Assembly (NCBI RefSeq): GCF_015672735.1
Contig: NZ_JADABY010000045.1
Location: 62,001 to 126,000 of the forward strand
DNA length: 64,000 nucleotides
Reading direction: 5' to 3'
Origin: Citrobacter sp. Res13-Sevr-PEB04-36
Lineage (GTDB): Bacteria > Pseudomonadota > Gammaproteobacteria > Enterobacterales > Enterobacteriaceae
Shown here: positions 31,567-42,974 of the stretch, piece after piece
Layout: each line of letters starts with the position of its first letter
Numbering within the stretch: position 1 is the first letter of the stretch
The notes under the pieces: model-generated
Database searches by the model: none
The model's input: the letters and a program-made list of their open reading frames with translations, nothing else
What the model was told of the DNA's origin: nothing
Translations under genes and position numbers: made by a program

Positions 31567-32838
31567 ATGCTTCGCCAAAACATGTTTTCTCGCTTTATCG
31601 ATAATACAAAAAATAATCCATTTAGTTTTATATATCAGCTGTTTTACGCAGGGATCCTTGTCACCCTTGCTATGGTGCTCGTCAACCCAGATGAGGCATT
31701 GAAGGTATTTATTGCATGTGCGGCCCTGTCTCTGCCGTTGATTGGCAAAAATATAAAGTATGTGTTCAGCAACAAAAAAAATCTGATATTGCCTTTTATG
31801 CTGTTGCTTTTTGGCTTAGTGCAAATTATTTGGGTGGACATCTTTAAGCAGCCCGGCTCTGCCTTTACTGGCGCCTACCGTTCGTATCAGAATGGAGGCA
31901 AAGTCATGGTTTTTGCCGCACTAGTTCTTACCGCATTAACTTCGCGGGCACCCTGTGCAACTAAAACTCGTCTCACCAGTATCTGGGTTATTGTTACGGC
32001 AATTGGCCTGTATCTTTTTGCTGGCTATCAGTTAGCAGGTGCCCCTAATCCCTTGCATTATCGTGTTGCTCTCGGCTTTGAGCACCAGACGGGTACTGCT
32101 TATGCACTGACATTTATTGCATTATTAGCATCACAGGCCATTATTAACCTACGCCTAAAGCATACCGTTTCGCTCTATCTATTACACTTTTTGATATCGC
32201 TAACGGTTATCATCACGACGCAGACCCGGGCAGCAATTTTAGTTTATCCGATACTGAGCATCGGACTGTTTTACATACACTATCGTCATAATCACACTAT
32301 GCTATTAAGAGCACTTTTGGCCTTCGTGATATTGGTAGGAATTGCAGCGCTCCCCTTAAAATCAGTCATTGAAAATCGCTATAACAATTTTATGGTCGAT
32401 GTACATTCTTTTAGCCAGAATAATAGTAAGACATCAATTGGTGCACGCCTTGCAATGCAACAAGTCGGAATCGATGCAGGGGAAGAGCATATCTGGGGAC
32501 AATCACTTGAACAACGAGGTACAAAAATCCAGCAACTTGCTTTGCAAGACACCTCGCTGCAAGGTGCTCTCAAATATATCAATGTGCATTTGCATAACGA
32601 AGTTATTGATACCTTTTCACTTAAAGGCATCCAGGGCGTTGTTGTGCTAATCTTGCTTTATACTGCCATGTTTTTAAGAGCTTATTGGCAACGTAGTCCT
32701 CTGTTGTTCGTCATCTCAGGCACTATCACTATCTATGGCTTGAGTGATTTATTATTGTATGCAAAGGGTGAAGCCTTGAGCAGCATGTTGGCATTGTGTA
32801 TCGCAGCAATGCTAACCTCGAATCTAACGAGAGAATGA
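31567..32838 (+). CDS. waaL: O-antigen ligase
   Basis: A 423-residue polytopic membrane protein with about a dozen hydrophobic helices. It joins undecaprenyl-linked O antigen to the lipid A-core in the periplasm. Overall sequence is divergent, but the two functional signatures are recognisable: Arg221 in TTQTRAAIL, and His341/His343 in the periplasmic-loop motif NVHLHNEVIDTFSLKG. E. coli K-12 WaaL has matching TQTRA and NVHLHNE motifs. WaaL divergence usually tracks the outer-core structure, in line with the unusual transferases downstream. Confidence 0.92.
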   Translation: MLRQNMFSRFIDNTKNNPFSFIYQLFYAGILVTLAMVLVNPDEALKVFIACAALSLPLIGKNIKYVFSNKKNLILPFMLLLFGLVQIIWVDIFKQPGSAFTGAYRSYQNGGKVMVFAALVLTALTSRAPCATKTRLTSIWVIVTAIGLYLFAGYQLAGAPNPLHYRVALGFEHQTGTAYALTFIALLASQAIINLRLKHTVSLYLLHFLISLTVIITTQTRAAILVYPILSIGLFYIHYRHNHTMLLRALLAFVILVGIAALPLKSVIENRYNNFMVDVHSFSQNNSKTSIGARLAMQQVGIDAGEEHIWGQSLEQRGTKIQQLALQDTSLQGALKYINVHLHNEVIDTFSLKGIQGVVVLILLYTAMFLRAYWQRSPLLFVISGTITIYGLSDLLLYAKGEALSSMLALCIAAMLTSNLTRE

Positions 32839-32842
32839 CGTC

Positions 32843-33856
32843 ATGATTAACGCTTCAGGTTATTTACTGAGCATTATTATACCTACATACAACAATGCTG
32901 AATTCATCACTGGTACGCTGGCGTCTATACATCAGAGTATCACTGATGACGTGGAGATAATAATTGTTAATGATGGTTCGACTGATTCGACTGAAGAGAA
33001 AATTAATGCATTTTATAGCGAAAAAAACCACAAAAACATTAAATATATACGCCAAAAAAATCAAGGCGTTGCAATTACCCGTAATGTTGGACTTGCCCAC
33101 GCGACAGGAAAGTATATTGGTTTTGTGGATAGCGATGACATTGTCTGTCCTGATTATTTTTCTATTCTTCTCCCTAAATTAAGGAGCGGTGAATATGATA
33201 TTATCGAATTCAATCTAACCCGAAACATAAAAAATCTATATCGGAATACTTCTGATATGGAAAGTACCCTAGACCAGCACGAAATCATTTTAACAGACGA
33301 TAACTATACTCCACTTCTGCCAACATTTCGTGCCGGTCAGTGGCATTTAATGACGAAAATTTTTCATCGTGATGTGATCGGGGAAGACAGATTTGAAGAA
33401 CATCGTCGCTATGAAGACATGATTTTTTGTCCTTTCCAATATTTTAAATGCCATAAGATTTTAAAAATTGAGAATAAACTCTACTATTACCGAGTAAACG
33501 ATAAAAGTATTACCGAGAACATTATTGATAGCGATGCTGATAGTATCTTCTTTGCCATGCGTAAAATGTATAAATACGTCAATGAAAATAGTGCAAAACG
33601 AACTGTTGCCACATTAATGATCATCAATTGTTTTCTGGAAGGACGTAAAATTTTACGTAAGAAAAAAGGTTATTATCGTTATAATGAAAACATGTTAAAT
33701 GATATTCATAATGCACTGGCAAGCTGTGATACACGAATCATCAAGAAAAAGATCATTTATAAAATGAAATACCCACATATTGATCGTTCTATTTCTGAGA
33801 TACGCTATAAAGTAATAAGCGGCTGCAAGAATTTATTTTTTCGAAAGGATTTTTAA
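32843..33856 (+). CDS. Family 2 glycosyltransferase of LPS outer core (WaaV-like)
   Basis: 337 residues. The N-terminal GT-A domain has LSIIIPTYNNAEF, EIIIVNDGSTDST and the DXD-type VDSDDIVCPDYF; the HRRYEDMIFCPFQYF motif resembles the catalytic ED pair of bacterial GT2 enzymes. The C-terminal 100 residues are Lys/Arg/Tyr-rich and probably membrane-associating. Next to waaL, this is the position of waaV (beta-glucosyltransferase) in the E. coli R1 core, but specificity cannot be read from the sequence. Very AT-rich. Confidence 0.8.
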   Translation: MINASGYLLSIIIPTYNNAEFITGTLASIHQSITDDVEIIIVNDGSTDSTEEKINAFYSEKNHKNIKYIRQKNQGVAITRNVGLAHATGKYIGFVDSDDIVCPDYFSILLPKLRSGEYDIIEFNLTRNIKNLYRNTSDMESTLDQHEIILTDDNYTPLLPTFRAGQWHLMTKIFHRDVIGEDRFEEHRRYEDMIFCPFQYFKCHKILKIENKLYYYRVNDKSITENIIDSDADSIFFAMRKMYKYVNENSAKRTVATLMIINCFLEGRKILRKKKGYYRYNENMLNDIHNALASCDTRIIKKKIIYKMKYPHIDRSISEIRYKVISGCKNLFFRKDF

Positions 33857-33857
33857 C

Positions 33858-34913
33858 ATGTTTGATAAAGTGGACAGAATTCTCATCTGCAAGCTAAAAT
33901 TTTATGGCGATGTACTGTTAATCACACCTGTTATTACCAGCATTCGGGCCCGATACCCACATGCTAAAATAGACCTGCTTCTTTATAAAGATACTAAGGC
34001 AATCTTAGCTGCGAATAAAGATATCAATGATTTTTATCTCATCGAGAAAAATAAAGGGTTACTGACAACTATAAAAAATTACCTGACAGTGCATCAACTG
34101 CTGAAAAAAAATCGTTATGACCTTATCGTAAACTTGACCGAGCAATGGCCGATTGGTGCGCTTATCGCCTCCCTACATCGTCCCTCCATTGCATTTGAAC
34201 GTGAAAAAAAACTGTGGAACAACCTGTTTTCACGCGTCACACCAATGACAGGGACACACATCGTTGAACAAAACCTATCCATTTTAAAAGGTATTGGCTT
34301 TAGCGAAACTGAACTCAAAAAAGAAATACGACTTTATTATCGCCAGGATGATTATCAACGTTTAGTTTCACAGCTCCCATCATTATCCTCACAAAAATAT
34401 GTTGTGATTCAACCAACTGCCAGACAGGAGTTCAAATGTTGGGATATGGAAAAATTTGCACATGTCATAGACCACTTACATCGTCTTGGCCTGCATGTGT
34501 ACCTTACCTGCGGACCGGCACTCAATGAGCAGCAACAGGTGCAGAAAATTGCCGCACTGTGTAAATCAGCTCCTGACCTAACACTGGCGGGTAAAACCAC
34601 TTTCCTGCAACTGGCAGCGTTAATCGATCATGCAGTCCTCTATATTGGTGTCGATTCAGCACCGATGCATATGGCTGCTGCATTAGGAACCCCGCAGGTC
34701 TGTCTGTTTGGCGCCACCAAATATCAACAATGGCAGCCATGGTCAGATAAAGCCGTATTGATCTGGGCGGGAGATTTTCATCCAATGCCTTCCAGGGATG
34801 AGTTAGACAGATCAAAAAAATATTTAACATGGATACCAGAACAAGCTGTAATTGACGCTATCGATACGGTACTTCATGATAATGGCACTGACAAAGATAA
34901 TGAGACAGCATAA
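33858..34913 (+). CDS. waaQ: LPS heptosyltransferase III, WaaQ-like
   Basis: A 351-residue GT9 enzyme. Similarity to E. coli WaaQ is clear along its length: RILICKLKFYGDVLLITPVI, IVNLTEQWPIGAL, GTHIVEQNLSILKGIGF, VVIQPTARQEFKCWD and YIGVDSAPMHMAAALGTPQV. WaaQ adds the branch heptose (HepIII) to HepII. In E. coli and Salmonella waaQ heads the waaQGP operon; here it sits downstream of waaL on the opposite arm, as it does in Klebsiella-type loci. It begins one base after the GT2 gene and abuts the following GT8 gene. Confidence 0.82.
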   Translation: MFDKVDRILICKLKFYGDVLLITPVITSIRARYPHAKIDLLLYKDTKAILAANKDINDFYLIEKNKGLLTTIKNYLTVHQLLKKNRYDLIVNLTEQWPIGALIASLHRPSIAFEREKKLWNNLFSRVTPMTGTHIVEQNLSILKGIGFSETELKKEIRLYYRQDDYQRLVSQLPSLSSQKYVVIQPTARQEFKCWDMEKFAHVIDHLHRLGLHVYLTCGPALNEQQQVQKIAALCKSAPDLTLAGKTTFLQLAALIDHAVLYIGVDSAPMHMAAALGTPQVCLFGATKYQQWQPWSDKAVLIWAGDFHPMPSRDELDRSKKYLTWIPEQAVIDAIDTVLHDNGTDKDNETA

Positions 34914-35858
34914 ATGGATAATAAAAACAACACTATTAATATTGCTTACTGTACAGATTCCAATTATCTGGAATATGTAGCAGTATCTATTATATCTGTC
35001 ATAATGAACAATCCAGAGCAGGCTCTGTCATTTTACGTCTTTGTTTATGATGTCACTGATGATGAGATTAATAAACTATGTTCAACCAGTGATAAAATTC
35101 AGGTTATAAATATCGATAAGGAAGAAATTGAAAAATATAACAGCGATTTTGCTATCAAACACCTTAATCGCTCAACCTATATGCGCCTAGCTGTACCACG
35201 CTTACTTAAAGATAAAATTGAGCATTTTATCTATTTAGATGCTGACACATTGTGTTTCGATAAAATCAATGAAATTAATAAAATTGATATTAGTGATGTT
35301 ATTTGTGCCGTCAGTCATGACTCACTCGATATTCATGACACCAAAAACGCTAAACGTTTAGGTCTCAGTACTGGTCATTATTTCAATGCCGGTTTTCTGT
35401 ACATTAACATTGCAAACTGGCTCAAATTCGACATTGAACATAAATCAAATACTGTATTATTTGAAGAAGGGAAATCCTTACCTTACTTTGATCAAGATGC
35501 TCTGAATATCGCAATGGACGGTAACGTAAAATTTATCGATAATAGATGGAATTTTTTGTTTAACTGGTTTACCGACCAGCAGAAAAATGTCTTCTTCTAC
35601 CAAAAAAACACCCTGCCGCGTATTATCCATTTCACCGGTGGAAGGAAACCTTGGTATAAGGAACATACAGGGTTGTCGCAACAACTCTATCTTTTTTACC
35701 ATCACTTCACACCATGGCGAAACACAGAAATGCGTTCCTATGCTCCTCGTATGAGACCTACCGATTATCGTGTTTACGCGCGCCAGGAAGCCAAAAAAGG
35801 AAATTACTGCGCTTCAATAAAATGGTATCTGAAATATCTTCAAGCGAAATTTCACTAA
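34914..35858 (+). CDS. Family 8 glycosyltransferase, LPS core
   Basis: A 314-residue GT8 enzyme (LgtC/WaaI fold). N-terminal NIAYCTDSNYLEYVAVSI, metal-binding DXD in FIYLDADTLCF, GHYFNAGFLYINI, LPYFDQDALNIAM and the distal metal/donor motif IIHFTGGRKPWY are all present. It lacks the KPWxxWxxYP C-terminal extension seen in the two minus-strand GT8 genes, but its tail (GNYCASIKWYLKYLQAK) resembles theirs. It probably adds a hexose to the outer core. Start codon abuts the waaQ stop (TAAATG); last gene of the plus-strand arm. Confidence 0.85.
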   Translation: MDNKNNTINIAYCTDSNYLEYVAVSIISVIMNNPEQALSFYVFVYDVTDDEINKLCSTSDKIQVINIDKEEIEKYNSDFAIKHLNRSTYMRLAVPRLLKDKIEHFIYLDADTLCFDKINEINKIDISDVICAVSHDSLDIHDTKNAKRLGLSTGHYFNAGFLYINIANWLKFDIEHKSNTVLFEEGKSLPYFDQDALNIAMDGNVKFIDNRWNFLFNWFTDQQKNVFFYQKNTLPRIIHFTGGRKPWYKEHTGLSQQLYLFYHHFTPWRNTEMRSYAPRMRPTDYRVYARQEAKKGNYCASIKWYLKYLQAKFH

Positions 35859-35886
35859 AAAAGACTCCCTTTCGGGAGTTTTTTTT
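35857..35886. terminator. Bidirectional terminator between convergent waa arms
   Basis: ACTCCC (35864-35869), loop TTTC, GGGAGT (35874-35879), flanked by A-run 35857-35863 and T-run 35879-35886, so it can end transcription from both sides. It overlaps the stop codons of both flanking GT8 genes. Confidence 0.92.
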
Positions 35887-36895
35887 ACTTAGTTTTTAAC
35901 TTTTCACGTAAATAGCCGATATAGCTAATTACTGAAGCACAATATTTTCCTTGCAGCCGTTCATGCCGTGATTTCTTTTTATATTGCTTTGGCGTTCTGG
36001 CTGGCAACAACGGAACATCCGCCCATGGTGAAGCCTTCCACGCTTCAACAAAGTACTGTGCCGAAGGATAGTTTGCCCAAGAGTTCCATGGTTTTGTTAC
36101 GCCAACATAATGAATAAGAATAGTATCATCCATAATATATTCTTTATATCTAGAGATATCCTTACTCTTTAATTCTTGTTTAATACCATATATTGCATCG
36201 TAGATTCTAGATAGAAAAATTGTTTTTCCTAAAAACATAATATTCAAAACATCTTGGTCAAGAAATGAAAATTTCTTTGTTTTATCTAGCAAAATAGAAA
36301 ATGCCTTAGCAAAAAATTGTTGTTCTTTCCACTCTATTAAATTAGCAAAAATAACACCGGCATTAAAGTATTGACCATTAAATTCAGGAATGTTAAGTCG
36401 ACTCGCTGCATATGAACGACTATCATCGACATCCTGGATAACCGCAGCAACATAATGATCAAACTGAATCTTTGTTAACTCAACCAGCGAACCTTTACAT
36501 ACCACATCGGCATCAATATAAAGAAGACTGTTAATCTTTTCACTAAGATATTCAAATGCAATAAATCTAAAGTAGGTCGCATAAGACCAGGCATTTCCGC
36601 ATGGTAGGACCTTTAATCCTTCAGCATTCATAACATAAACAGTTATATTCGTTGAAAACTGCTTTGCCAGTTGTTCTAGCCTTTGCTGATAATCCGAATC
36701 AATATAGTCAGTAAAAAGATGAAAATGAATATTGATATCTTGATTATGCAGTAAAACGGACGACATAGAGACCGCAGCCCCAAACATAAAGTTCTTATCA
36801 ACCCCCCATGCGATATTGAGCTGTAGGTTTTGATTTGCTGGAGCACCAAAGATCTCAATAGTATCTTTGATAGACTGATGACAATCAAAATTCAT
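35885..36895 (-). CDS. Family 8 glycosyltransferase, WaaJ/WaaR-like
   Basis: 336 residues. GT8 core: LNIAWGVDKNFMFGAAVSMS, the DXD site LLYIDADVVCKGSL, GQYFNAGVIFANL, FSFLDQDVLNIMF. The C-terminal GT8 extension is HYVGVTKPWNSWANYPSAQY. The overall layout follows Salmonella WaaJ (glucosyltransferase II) and E. coli WaaR. It is the last gene of the waaG operon and a paralogue of the gene just upstream, suggesting sequential hexose additions to the outer core. Exact sugar and linkage are unknown. Confidence 0.85.
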   Translation of the reverse strand: MNFDCHQSIKDTIEIFGAPANQNLQLNIAWGVDKNFMFGAAVSMSSVLLHNQDINIHFHLFTDYIDSDYQQRLEQLAKQFSTNITVYVMNAEGLKVLPCGNAWSYATYFRFIAFEYLSEKINSLLYIDADVVCKGSLVELTKIQFDHYVAAVIQDVDDSRSYAASRLNIPEFNGQYFNAGVIFANLIEWKEQQFFAKAFSILLDKTKKFSFLDQDVLNIMFLGKTIFLSRIYDAIYGIKQELKSKDISRYKEYIMDDTILIHYVGVTKPWNSWANYPSAQYFVEAWKASPWADVPLLPARTPKQYKKKSRHERLQGKYCASVISYIGYLREKLKTK

Positions 36896-36943
36896 GTACT
36901 ACACCTTTTTAATATGCTTTCCGATGATTATTTGCACAACTAA

Positions 36944-37963
36944 CTAGTGTGACCGTGCATTATGTAATTTACTTTTGATGTACATAACATGACTAAGAAT
37001 TGAACGAATATATTTTCGTTGTATTTTTTCATGTCGAGATTTACGCTTATATAGTTTTGCTGTATTTGCATTCAGTAGAGATTTTTCTGCCCATGGCGAC
37101 TTCTCATAAGCATCAATAAAAAATTTAGAAACCGGATATTTAGCCCATGTATGCCATGGTTTTGTTACACCGACATAATGAATTAATACCGTACTATCAT
37201 TAATGTAATTCTGGTAAATCTTATCATTCTTATTTTTTAATTCCTGATCTACACCGTAAATACAGTTAAAATCACGTCTTAGGAATATTACATTTCCGAC
37301 AAATAGTATATTTAATACATCTTGATCAAAATAAAGCAGATCCTTCTGGCGTTCCCTCAGAATAGAGAATGCCGTCAACAGAAGTTGCTTCTCTCGCCAG
37401 ACATCCAGATTTGCAAACACCACACCTGAATTGAAATATCCATTACTCAGTTCTGGTATACCGAGTCTCTCTCCGGATTTAATACGCACTTCATCAATAT
37501 CATTAATGACAGCGGCATATTCTCCACAGAAATTAACATCCGTAAGTTCTCGCAAAGAACCTTTGCAAACCACATCGGCATCAAGGTACAATACTGAACT
37601 GAGTTCACTGCTTAAATACTCAAATGCAAAATAACGGTAGTACATTGCATAAGTCCAGGCTTTGGTGCTCGGTAGTTTGCGAAATGCGGTATTATCGAAA
37701 ACCAGAACCGTCACCGTCGTACTGTACATTTGCGTCAGCCGTTGTACACTTTCCAGATAGTCATCATCTACATAGTCCGTTGCTATATAGAAGTGGATAT
37801 CAATATCAGGATTATTCACTAACACTGAAGTCATTGATATACCAGAACCGAATAAAAAGTTACGATCAACACCGTACGCAATATTTAATTGTTTACTTTT
37901 CTCGTGCGTAGAACTGTCAATCACATGTTTTTGAATGATCACTTTCTGGAAATCAATATTCAT
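36944..37963 (-). CDS. Family 8 glycosyltransferase, WaaI/WaaO-like
   Basis: 339 residues, about the length of E. coli WaaO and Salmonella WaaI. Motifs: LNIAYGVDRNFLFGSGISMT, VLYLDADVVCKGSLREL, NGYFNSGVVFANLDVW, LLYFDQDVLNILF and the C-terminal YVGVTKPWHTWAKYP. It resembles its downstream neighbour along its whole length and so arose by tandem duplication or paired transfer. Following waaP, this is the usual place of the enzyme adding the second outer-core hexose. AT-rich. Confidence 0.85.
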   Translation of the reverse strand: MNIDFQKVIIQKHVIDSSTHEKSKQLNIAYGVDRNFLFGSGISMTSVLVNNPDIDIHFYIATDYVDDDYLESVQRLTQMYSTTVTVLVFDNTAFRKLPSTKAWTYAMYYRYFAFEYLSSELSSVLYLDADVVCKGSLRELTDVNFCGEYAAVINDIDEVRIKSGERLGIPELSNGYFNSGVVFANLDVWREKQLLLTAFSILRERQKDLLYFDQDVLNILFVGNVIFLRRDFNCIYGVDQELKNKNDKIYQNYINDSTVLIHYVGVTKPWHTWAKYPVSKFFIDAYEKSPWAEKSLLNANTAKLYKRKSRHEKIQRKYIRSILSHVMYIKSKLHNARSH

Positions 37964-37993
37964 AATAAAATAGCCTCAAAATTCATATGTATC

Positions 37994-38791
37994 CTACAGC
38001 GCTTTTCTTATTGTTCTTTGCTTTATTTTTTGCGCTTTCGTAACCGCTTGCTCAAACAACTTAACTTCCTGACGGAAGATTTCGCGTAATGGCATGGCGA
38101 AATAGACACGTAAAAAACGGTAGATATCTCTCGATGTCAGCCCGATCTCAAGTGATGAGAAATAGAGTCCAATCAAATCCTTATCCCGCCAACGGCGTGG
38201 TACCTGCTGACGAATTTGCGCACGATGCAGATCAATCACCGAGAGTTTGATATCTGCAATATTTGCAGGCATCGGTTGTTGGAGCAGGAAATGACAGATA
38301 TAGCAATCTCGATGGTTCACTCCACCACGATGCATTTTACCCACCATTTCTGCCACGCGGTTGATAATGGTCCGTTTTAATACAAAATCAGGACATTCCA
38401 TAGCCCAATTGGCACAATAATCTTCAAGGCTAATAGCAGGAGAAAGATCTTCAGTGATAATAAATGATGTGCGCTCTAATGGATTAAGCCCTTTCTGTCC
38501 AAATGCCACACCGGTCATGGTATCCACATTCAGCTCTTTTAAACGGTGAATAGCAAACCACTCTCGATCGGCGCCCAGCACAGGTATACGTAACGAAATC
38601 AGGTTTTTCACCACTTCTTTGAGCGTGGTTCCATGATGATATTTAAGAAAATACCCTTTACCCATCATCTCAAAACGCAGGGTACGCCGCGTTTCTAACG
38701 CACGAAAGACCTCACCATCCAATTTAGTGACTTCTGTGAACGGGTCTTTTCCCTGCCACTGCGTGGCAAAGGGTTCTTTTAATTCAATCAT
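37994..38791 (-). CDS. waaP: LPS core heptose(I) kinase
   Basis: 265 residues, same as E. coli WaaP. It phosphorylates HepI of the inner core, important for outer-membrane integrity in enterics. Protein-kinase-like fold, with catalytic Asp162 in [15 protein letters not shown] and a metal-binding region in [20 protein letters not shown]. It overlaps the 3' end of waaG by eight bases. No WaaY (HepII kinase) gene is nearby, so HepII may be unphosphorylated or modified otherwise. Confidence 0.96.
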   Translation of the reverse strand: MIELKEPFATQWQGKDPFTEVTKLDGEVFRALETRRTLRFEMMGKGYFLKYHHGTTLKEVVKNLISLRIPVLGADREWFAIHRLKELNVDTMTGVAFGQKGLNPLERTSFIITEDLSPAISLEDYCANWAMECPDFVLKRTIINRVAEMVGKMHRGGVNHRDCYICHFLLQQPMPANIADIKLSVIDLHRAQIRQQVPRRWRDKDLIGLYFSSLEIGLTSRDIYRFLRVYFAMPLREIFRQEVKLFEQAVTKAQKIKQRTIRKAL

Positions 38792-39908
38792 TCTTAAAAC
38801 CTAAAATGATATCTGCAGCCCTGTCAGCCAGGCTGTAGAGATCTTCTGTATCAGCAAAATGCCGAGCATTGCAGGCCCAGCAACTTCGTTGTTCATTGTT
38901 TTGCAACGCATCGAAAAGCGCTGTATTCAAATGGTTCTGCACAAACGGTTCTGGAATAACTACACCACATTGGGCAGCATTGATATAGTCAGCATATCCG
39001 CATACCTCTGTGGTTAACACCGGCAATCCTGCAACCACGGCCTCTAGCAATACAATACCAGCAGCTTCCTGAACGGCAGGGTGTAGCAATAAGTCCGCTG
39101 CGGACATCAATTCAGCAATGTCATCTCGACCGGAGAAAAACTGTACTTGTTTCTCAATACCAAGTTGGCGAGCCTGAGCACGGTAACGATCGGCTTTATC
39201 CTGACCAACCACCATCAGCCGCGTACGTTGGCGTAGGGGTTCAGGTAATGACGCCAGTGCCTGCAACGTTCTCGGCACTCCCTTACGTTTGAAATCTGAA
39301 CCTACCTGCAGAAGGAAGAACTGCTCGAGACCAATATCATTTTTTTCCCTGACAATCTGTCTACTGTTTTCAGGCTGCTGGCTATACTTTCGGTCAGGGT
39401 AAATACCCGGTGGTAAAATGCGAAAACGTGGATTCTCGGTATGATAATGACGTTTAAAATCGCCAATTTGTTTGTTGGTCAACATCAGTAGCGTGGTGTG
39501 AGAACCTTGCTGAAATACAGCCTTTTCATACGAGGCATAATGCCGATACCGGCGCATCAGCTTGTAAAAAAAACCTTTTTCACGGGCAACTTTTTCGGCA
39601 TAGCAGACATCGGCTGCATAATACACATCCAGCCCGGGCATTTTATTGAAACCAACAACACGATCAACAGGGTGCTGGCTCAAATACTGTTGCACCCATT
39701 GATGGTATTGCTCATTTTTCCCATGGTTGGTTCTGGATGTGACTGGAACGAGTATAATTTCCAGGTCTTCAGGACGCTCCCCCTGCCATTGCTGGGTAAA
39801 AACCTGAACATGATGCCCACGTGCAGCGACCGTCTGCGCAATCCGCAGAAAATCACGCTGTAATCCACCATAAGGAAAATACTTATACAAACAAAAAGCA
39901 ATGATCAT
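38784..39908 (-). CDS. waaG: LPS glucosyltransferase I
   Basis: 374 residues, E. coli WaaG length, GT4 family (GT-B fold). It adds the first outer-core glucose to HepII. N-terminal [20 protein letters not shown], donor-domain [18 protein letters not shown] and the GT4 nucleotide motif [19 protein letters not shown] are characteristic. It is the first gene of the minus-strand operon. In E. coli waaQ precedes it, whereas here a 424-base leader does. Confidence 0.96.
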   Translation of the reverse strand: MIIAFCLYKYFPYGGLQRDFLRIAQTVAARGHHVQVFTQQWQGERPEDLEIILVPVTSRTNHGKNEQYHQWVQQYLSQHPVDRVVGFNKMPGLDVYYAADVCYAEKVAREKGFFYKLMRRYRHYASYEKAVFQQGSHTTLLMLTNKQIGDFKRHYHTENPRFRILPPGIYPDRKYSQQPENSRQIVREKNDIGLEQFFLLQVGSDFKRKGVPRTLQALASLPEPLRQRTRLMVVGQDKADRYRAQARQLGIEKQVQFFSGRDDIAELMSAADLLLHPAVQEAAGIVLLEAVVAGLPVLTTEVCGYADYINAAQCGVVIPEPFVQNHLNTALFDALQNNEQRSCWACNARHFADTEDLYSLADRAADIILGFKND

Positions 39909-39964
39909 GCATTAATATCCGCATCGCGTCGCCAGGCATACCAAGCCCTATACACAAGAAGGCT

Positions 39965-40034
39965 GTAATCTTTGATTGCACGACCCAAAGATTACTCCAC
40001 ATGCTTCAAAGCGTTGATGGCTGCCAACTACCAG
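39965..40034 (-). promoter_or_regulatory. waaG leader: JUMPstart-like box and hairpin
   Basis: In the 424-base gap between waaG and waaA the minus strand reads CTGGTAGTTGGCAGCCA (40034-40018), close to the first half of the JUMPstart consensus (CTGGTAGCTGTAAAGCCA). JUMPstart lies in leaders of RfaH-controlled surface-polymer operons. The following ops half (GGCGGTAG) is not recognisable. Downstream, GTAATCTTTG (39965-39974) and CAAAGATTAC (39986-39995) form a perfect ten-base stem without a U-tract. Upstream, 40060-40145 is very AT-rich and probably holds the promoter. The rest of the gap up to 40332 should contain the divergent waaA promoter; no gene is seen. Confidence 0.5.
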
Positions 40035-40332
40035 AAATTGCGCAGTAGTATATCATTGATTATCACTCAATCCGAACCGAATGTTTTTTGAACAGAAAAA
40101 TTAAATTATATATAAAAAACAAATATATAAAATCAACCCAACGTCAACGAAATAGTCATATCGCACGAGAAGTTAAGCCATAAAATTGGAAATAAGTGTT
40201 TTTTTGAAAAGGCCACTTGCGAAAACAGTGCCTTGCCAACACACGCGTTTTGGCACAACCTGGATAAAAATGATGGTAAAGCCACAGCTAAATACATAGA
40301 ATCCCCAGCACATCCCTAGGTTAGCCACTATT

Positions 40333-42098
<1,766 letters not shown>

Positions 42099-42112
42099 AC
42101 GCGTTATCTACC

Positions 42113-42922
42113 CTACTTCTGACAGCGACGGCAGTAGAACGTCGTGCGCTGGGCGTGCTTAGTCGCAACGATTGGCGCACCGCATGCACGGCAAGGTTCG
42201 CCTTCTCGCCCATAGACTTGCAACTCTTGGGCAAAATAGCCCGGCTTGCCGTCACTTTGCAGAAAATCCTTCAGCGTCGTCCCACCCTGCTCGATAGAAC
42301 GCAGTAAAACAGCCTTGATGACGCGCACCAACAGTTCACACTCAGATGCCGACAGCGACGATGCCAGACGGTCAGGATGGATACCAGCCGCGAACAGCGA
42401 CTCGCTGGCATAGATGTTGCCCACGCCCACCACCAGCTTGTTGTCCATCAGCCAGGGTTTAATCGCTGTTTTCTTCTTCGCGCATTTCTGCTGGAGATAG
42501 CTGGCATTAAAATCGTCACTCAGCGGCTCCGGGCCAAGATGCGCGAGAACATTGTGTCCCGCCAGTTCTTTGGTCCATAGCCAGGCCCCAAACCGCCGGG
42601 GATCGGTATAGCGCAAGACTTTGCCATTGCTCATCACCAAATCCACATGATCATGCTTTTCTGCCGGGCGCTCTTCAGGAAGGATACGTAAACTGCCAGA
42701 CATGCCCAGATGAATGATAATCCAGCCATCCGTTAGCTCTAACAGTAGATATTTCGCGCGACGCTGTACGCTAAGCACAGGCTTATCACTAAGACGATAG
42801 ATTTCTTCTGATACCGGCCAGCGCAGACGGCCATTACGCACTATGGCGTGCAGAATCGTTGCCCCTACCAGATGCGGCTCAATACCACGGCGACTGGTTT
42901 CGACTTCAGGTAATTCAGGCAT
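42113..42922 (-). CDS. mutM: Formamidopyrimidine-DNA glycosylase
   Basis: 269 residues, E. coli length. A bifunctional glycosylase/AP lyase that removes 8-oxoguanine and Fapy lesions. The N-terminal catalytic [15 protein letters not shown] is present, and the C-terminal zinc finger has paired CxxC motifs (CRACGAP, YCRRCQK). It lies downstream of rpmBG on the same strand and converges on coaD with 14 bases between. Confidence 0.98.
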   Translation of the reverse strand: MPELPEVETSRRGIEPHLVGATILHAIVRNGRLRWPVSEEIYRLSDKPVLSVQRRAKYLLLELTDGWIIIHLGMSGSLRILPEERPAEKHDHVDLVMSNGKVLRYTDPRRFGAWLWTKELAGHNVLAHLGPEPLSDDFNASYLQQKCAKKKTAIKPWLMDNKLVVGVGNIYASESLFAAGIHPDRLASSLSASECELLVRVIKAVLLRSIEQGGTTLKDFLQSDGKPGYFAQELQVYGREGEPCRACGAPIVATKHAQRTTFYCRRCQK

Positions 42923-42974
42923 AGCATCTCCGGCGGTGTATCAGGTCTCATTAATATGGGGACGGCCAGAAAAC

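Noticed and set aside
39909-40332. A possible waaQ remnant ahead of waaG
   Set aside because: None of the three frames on either strand shows a WaaQ-like motif, and the region is AT-rich leader and promoter sequence.
42099-42112. Possible terminator between coaD and mutM
   Set aside because: The 14-base gap holds no stem-loop with U-tract.
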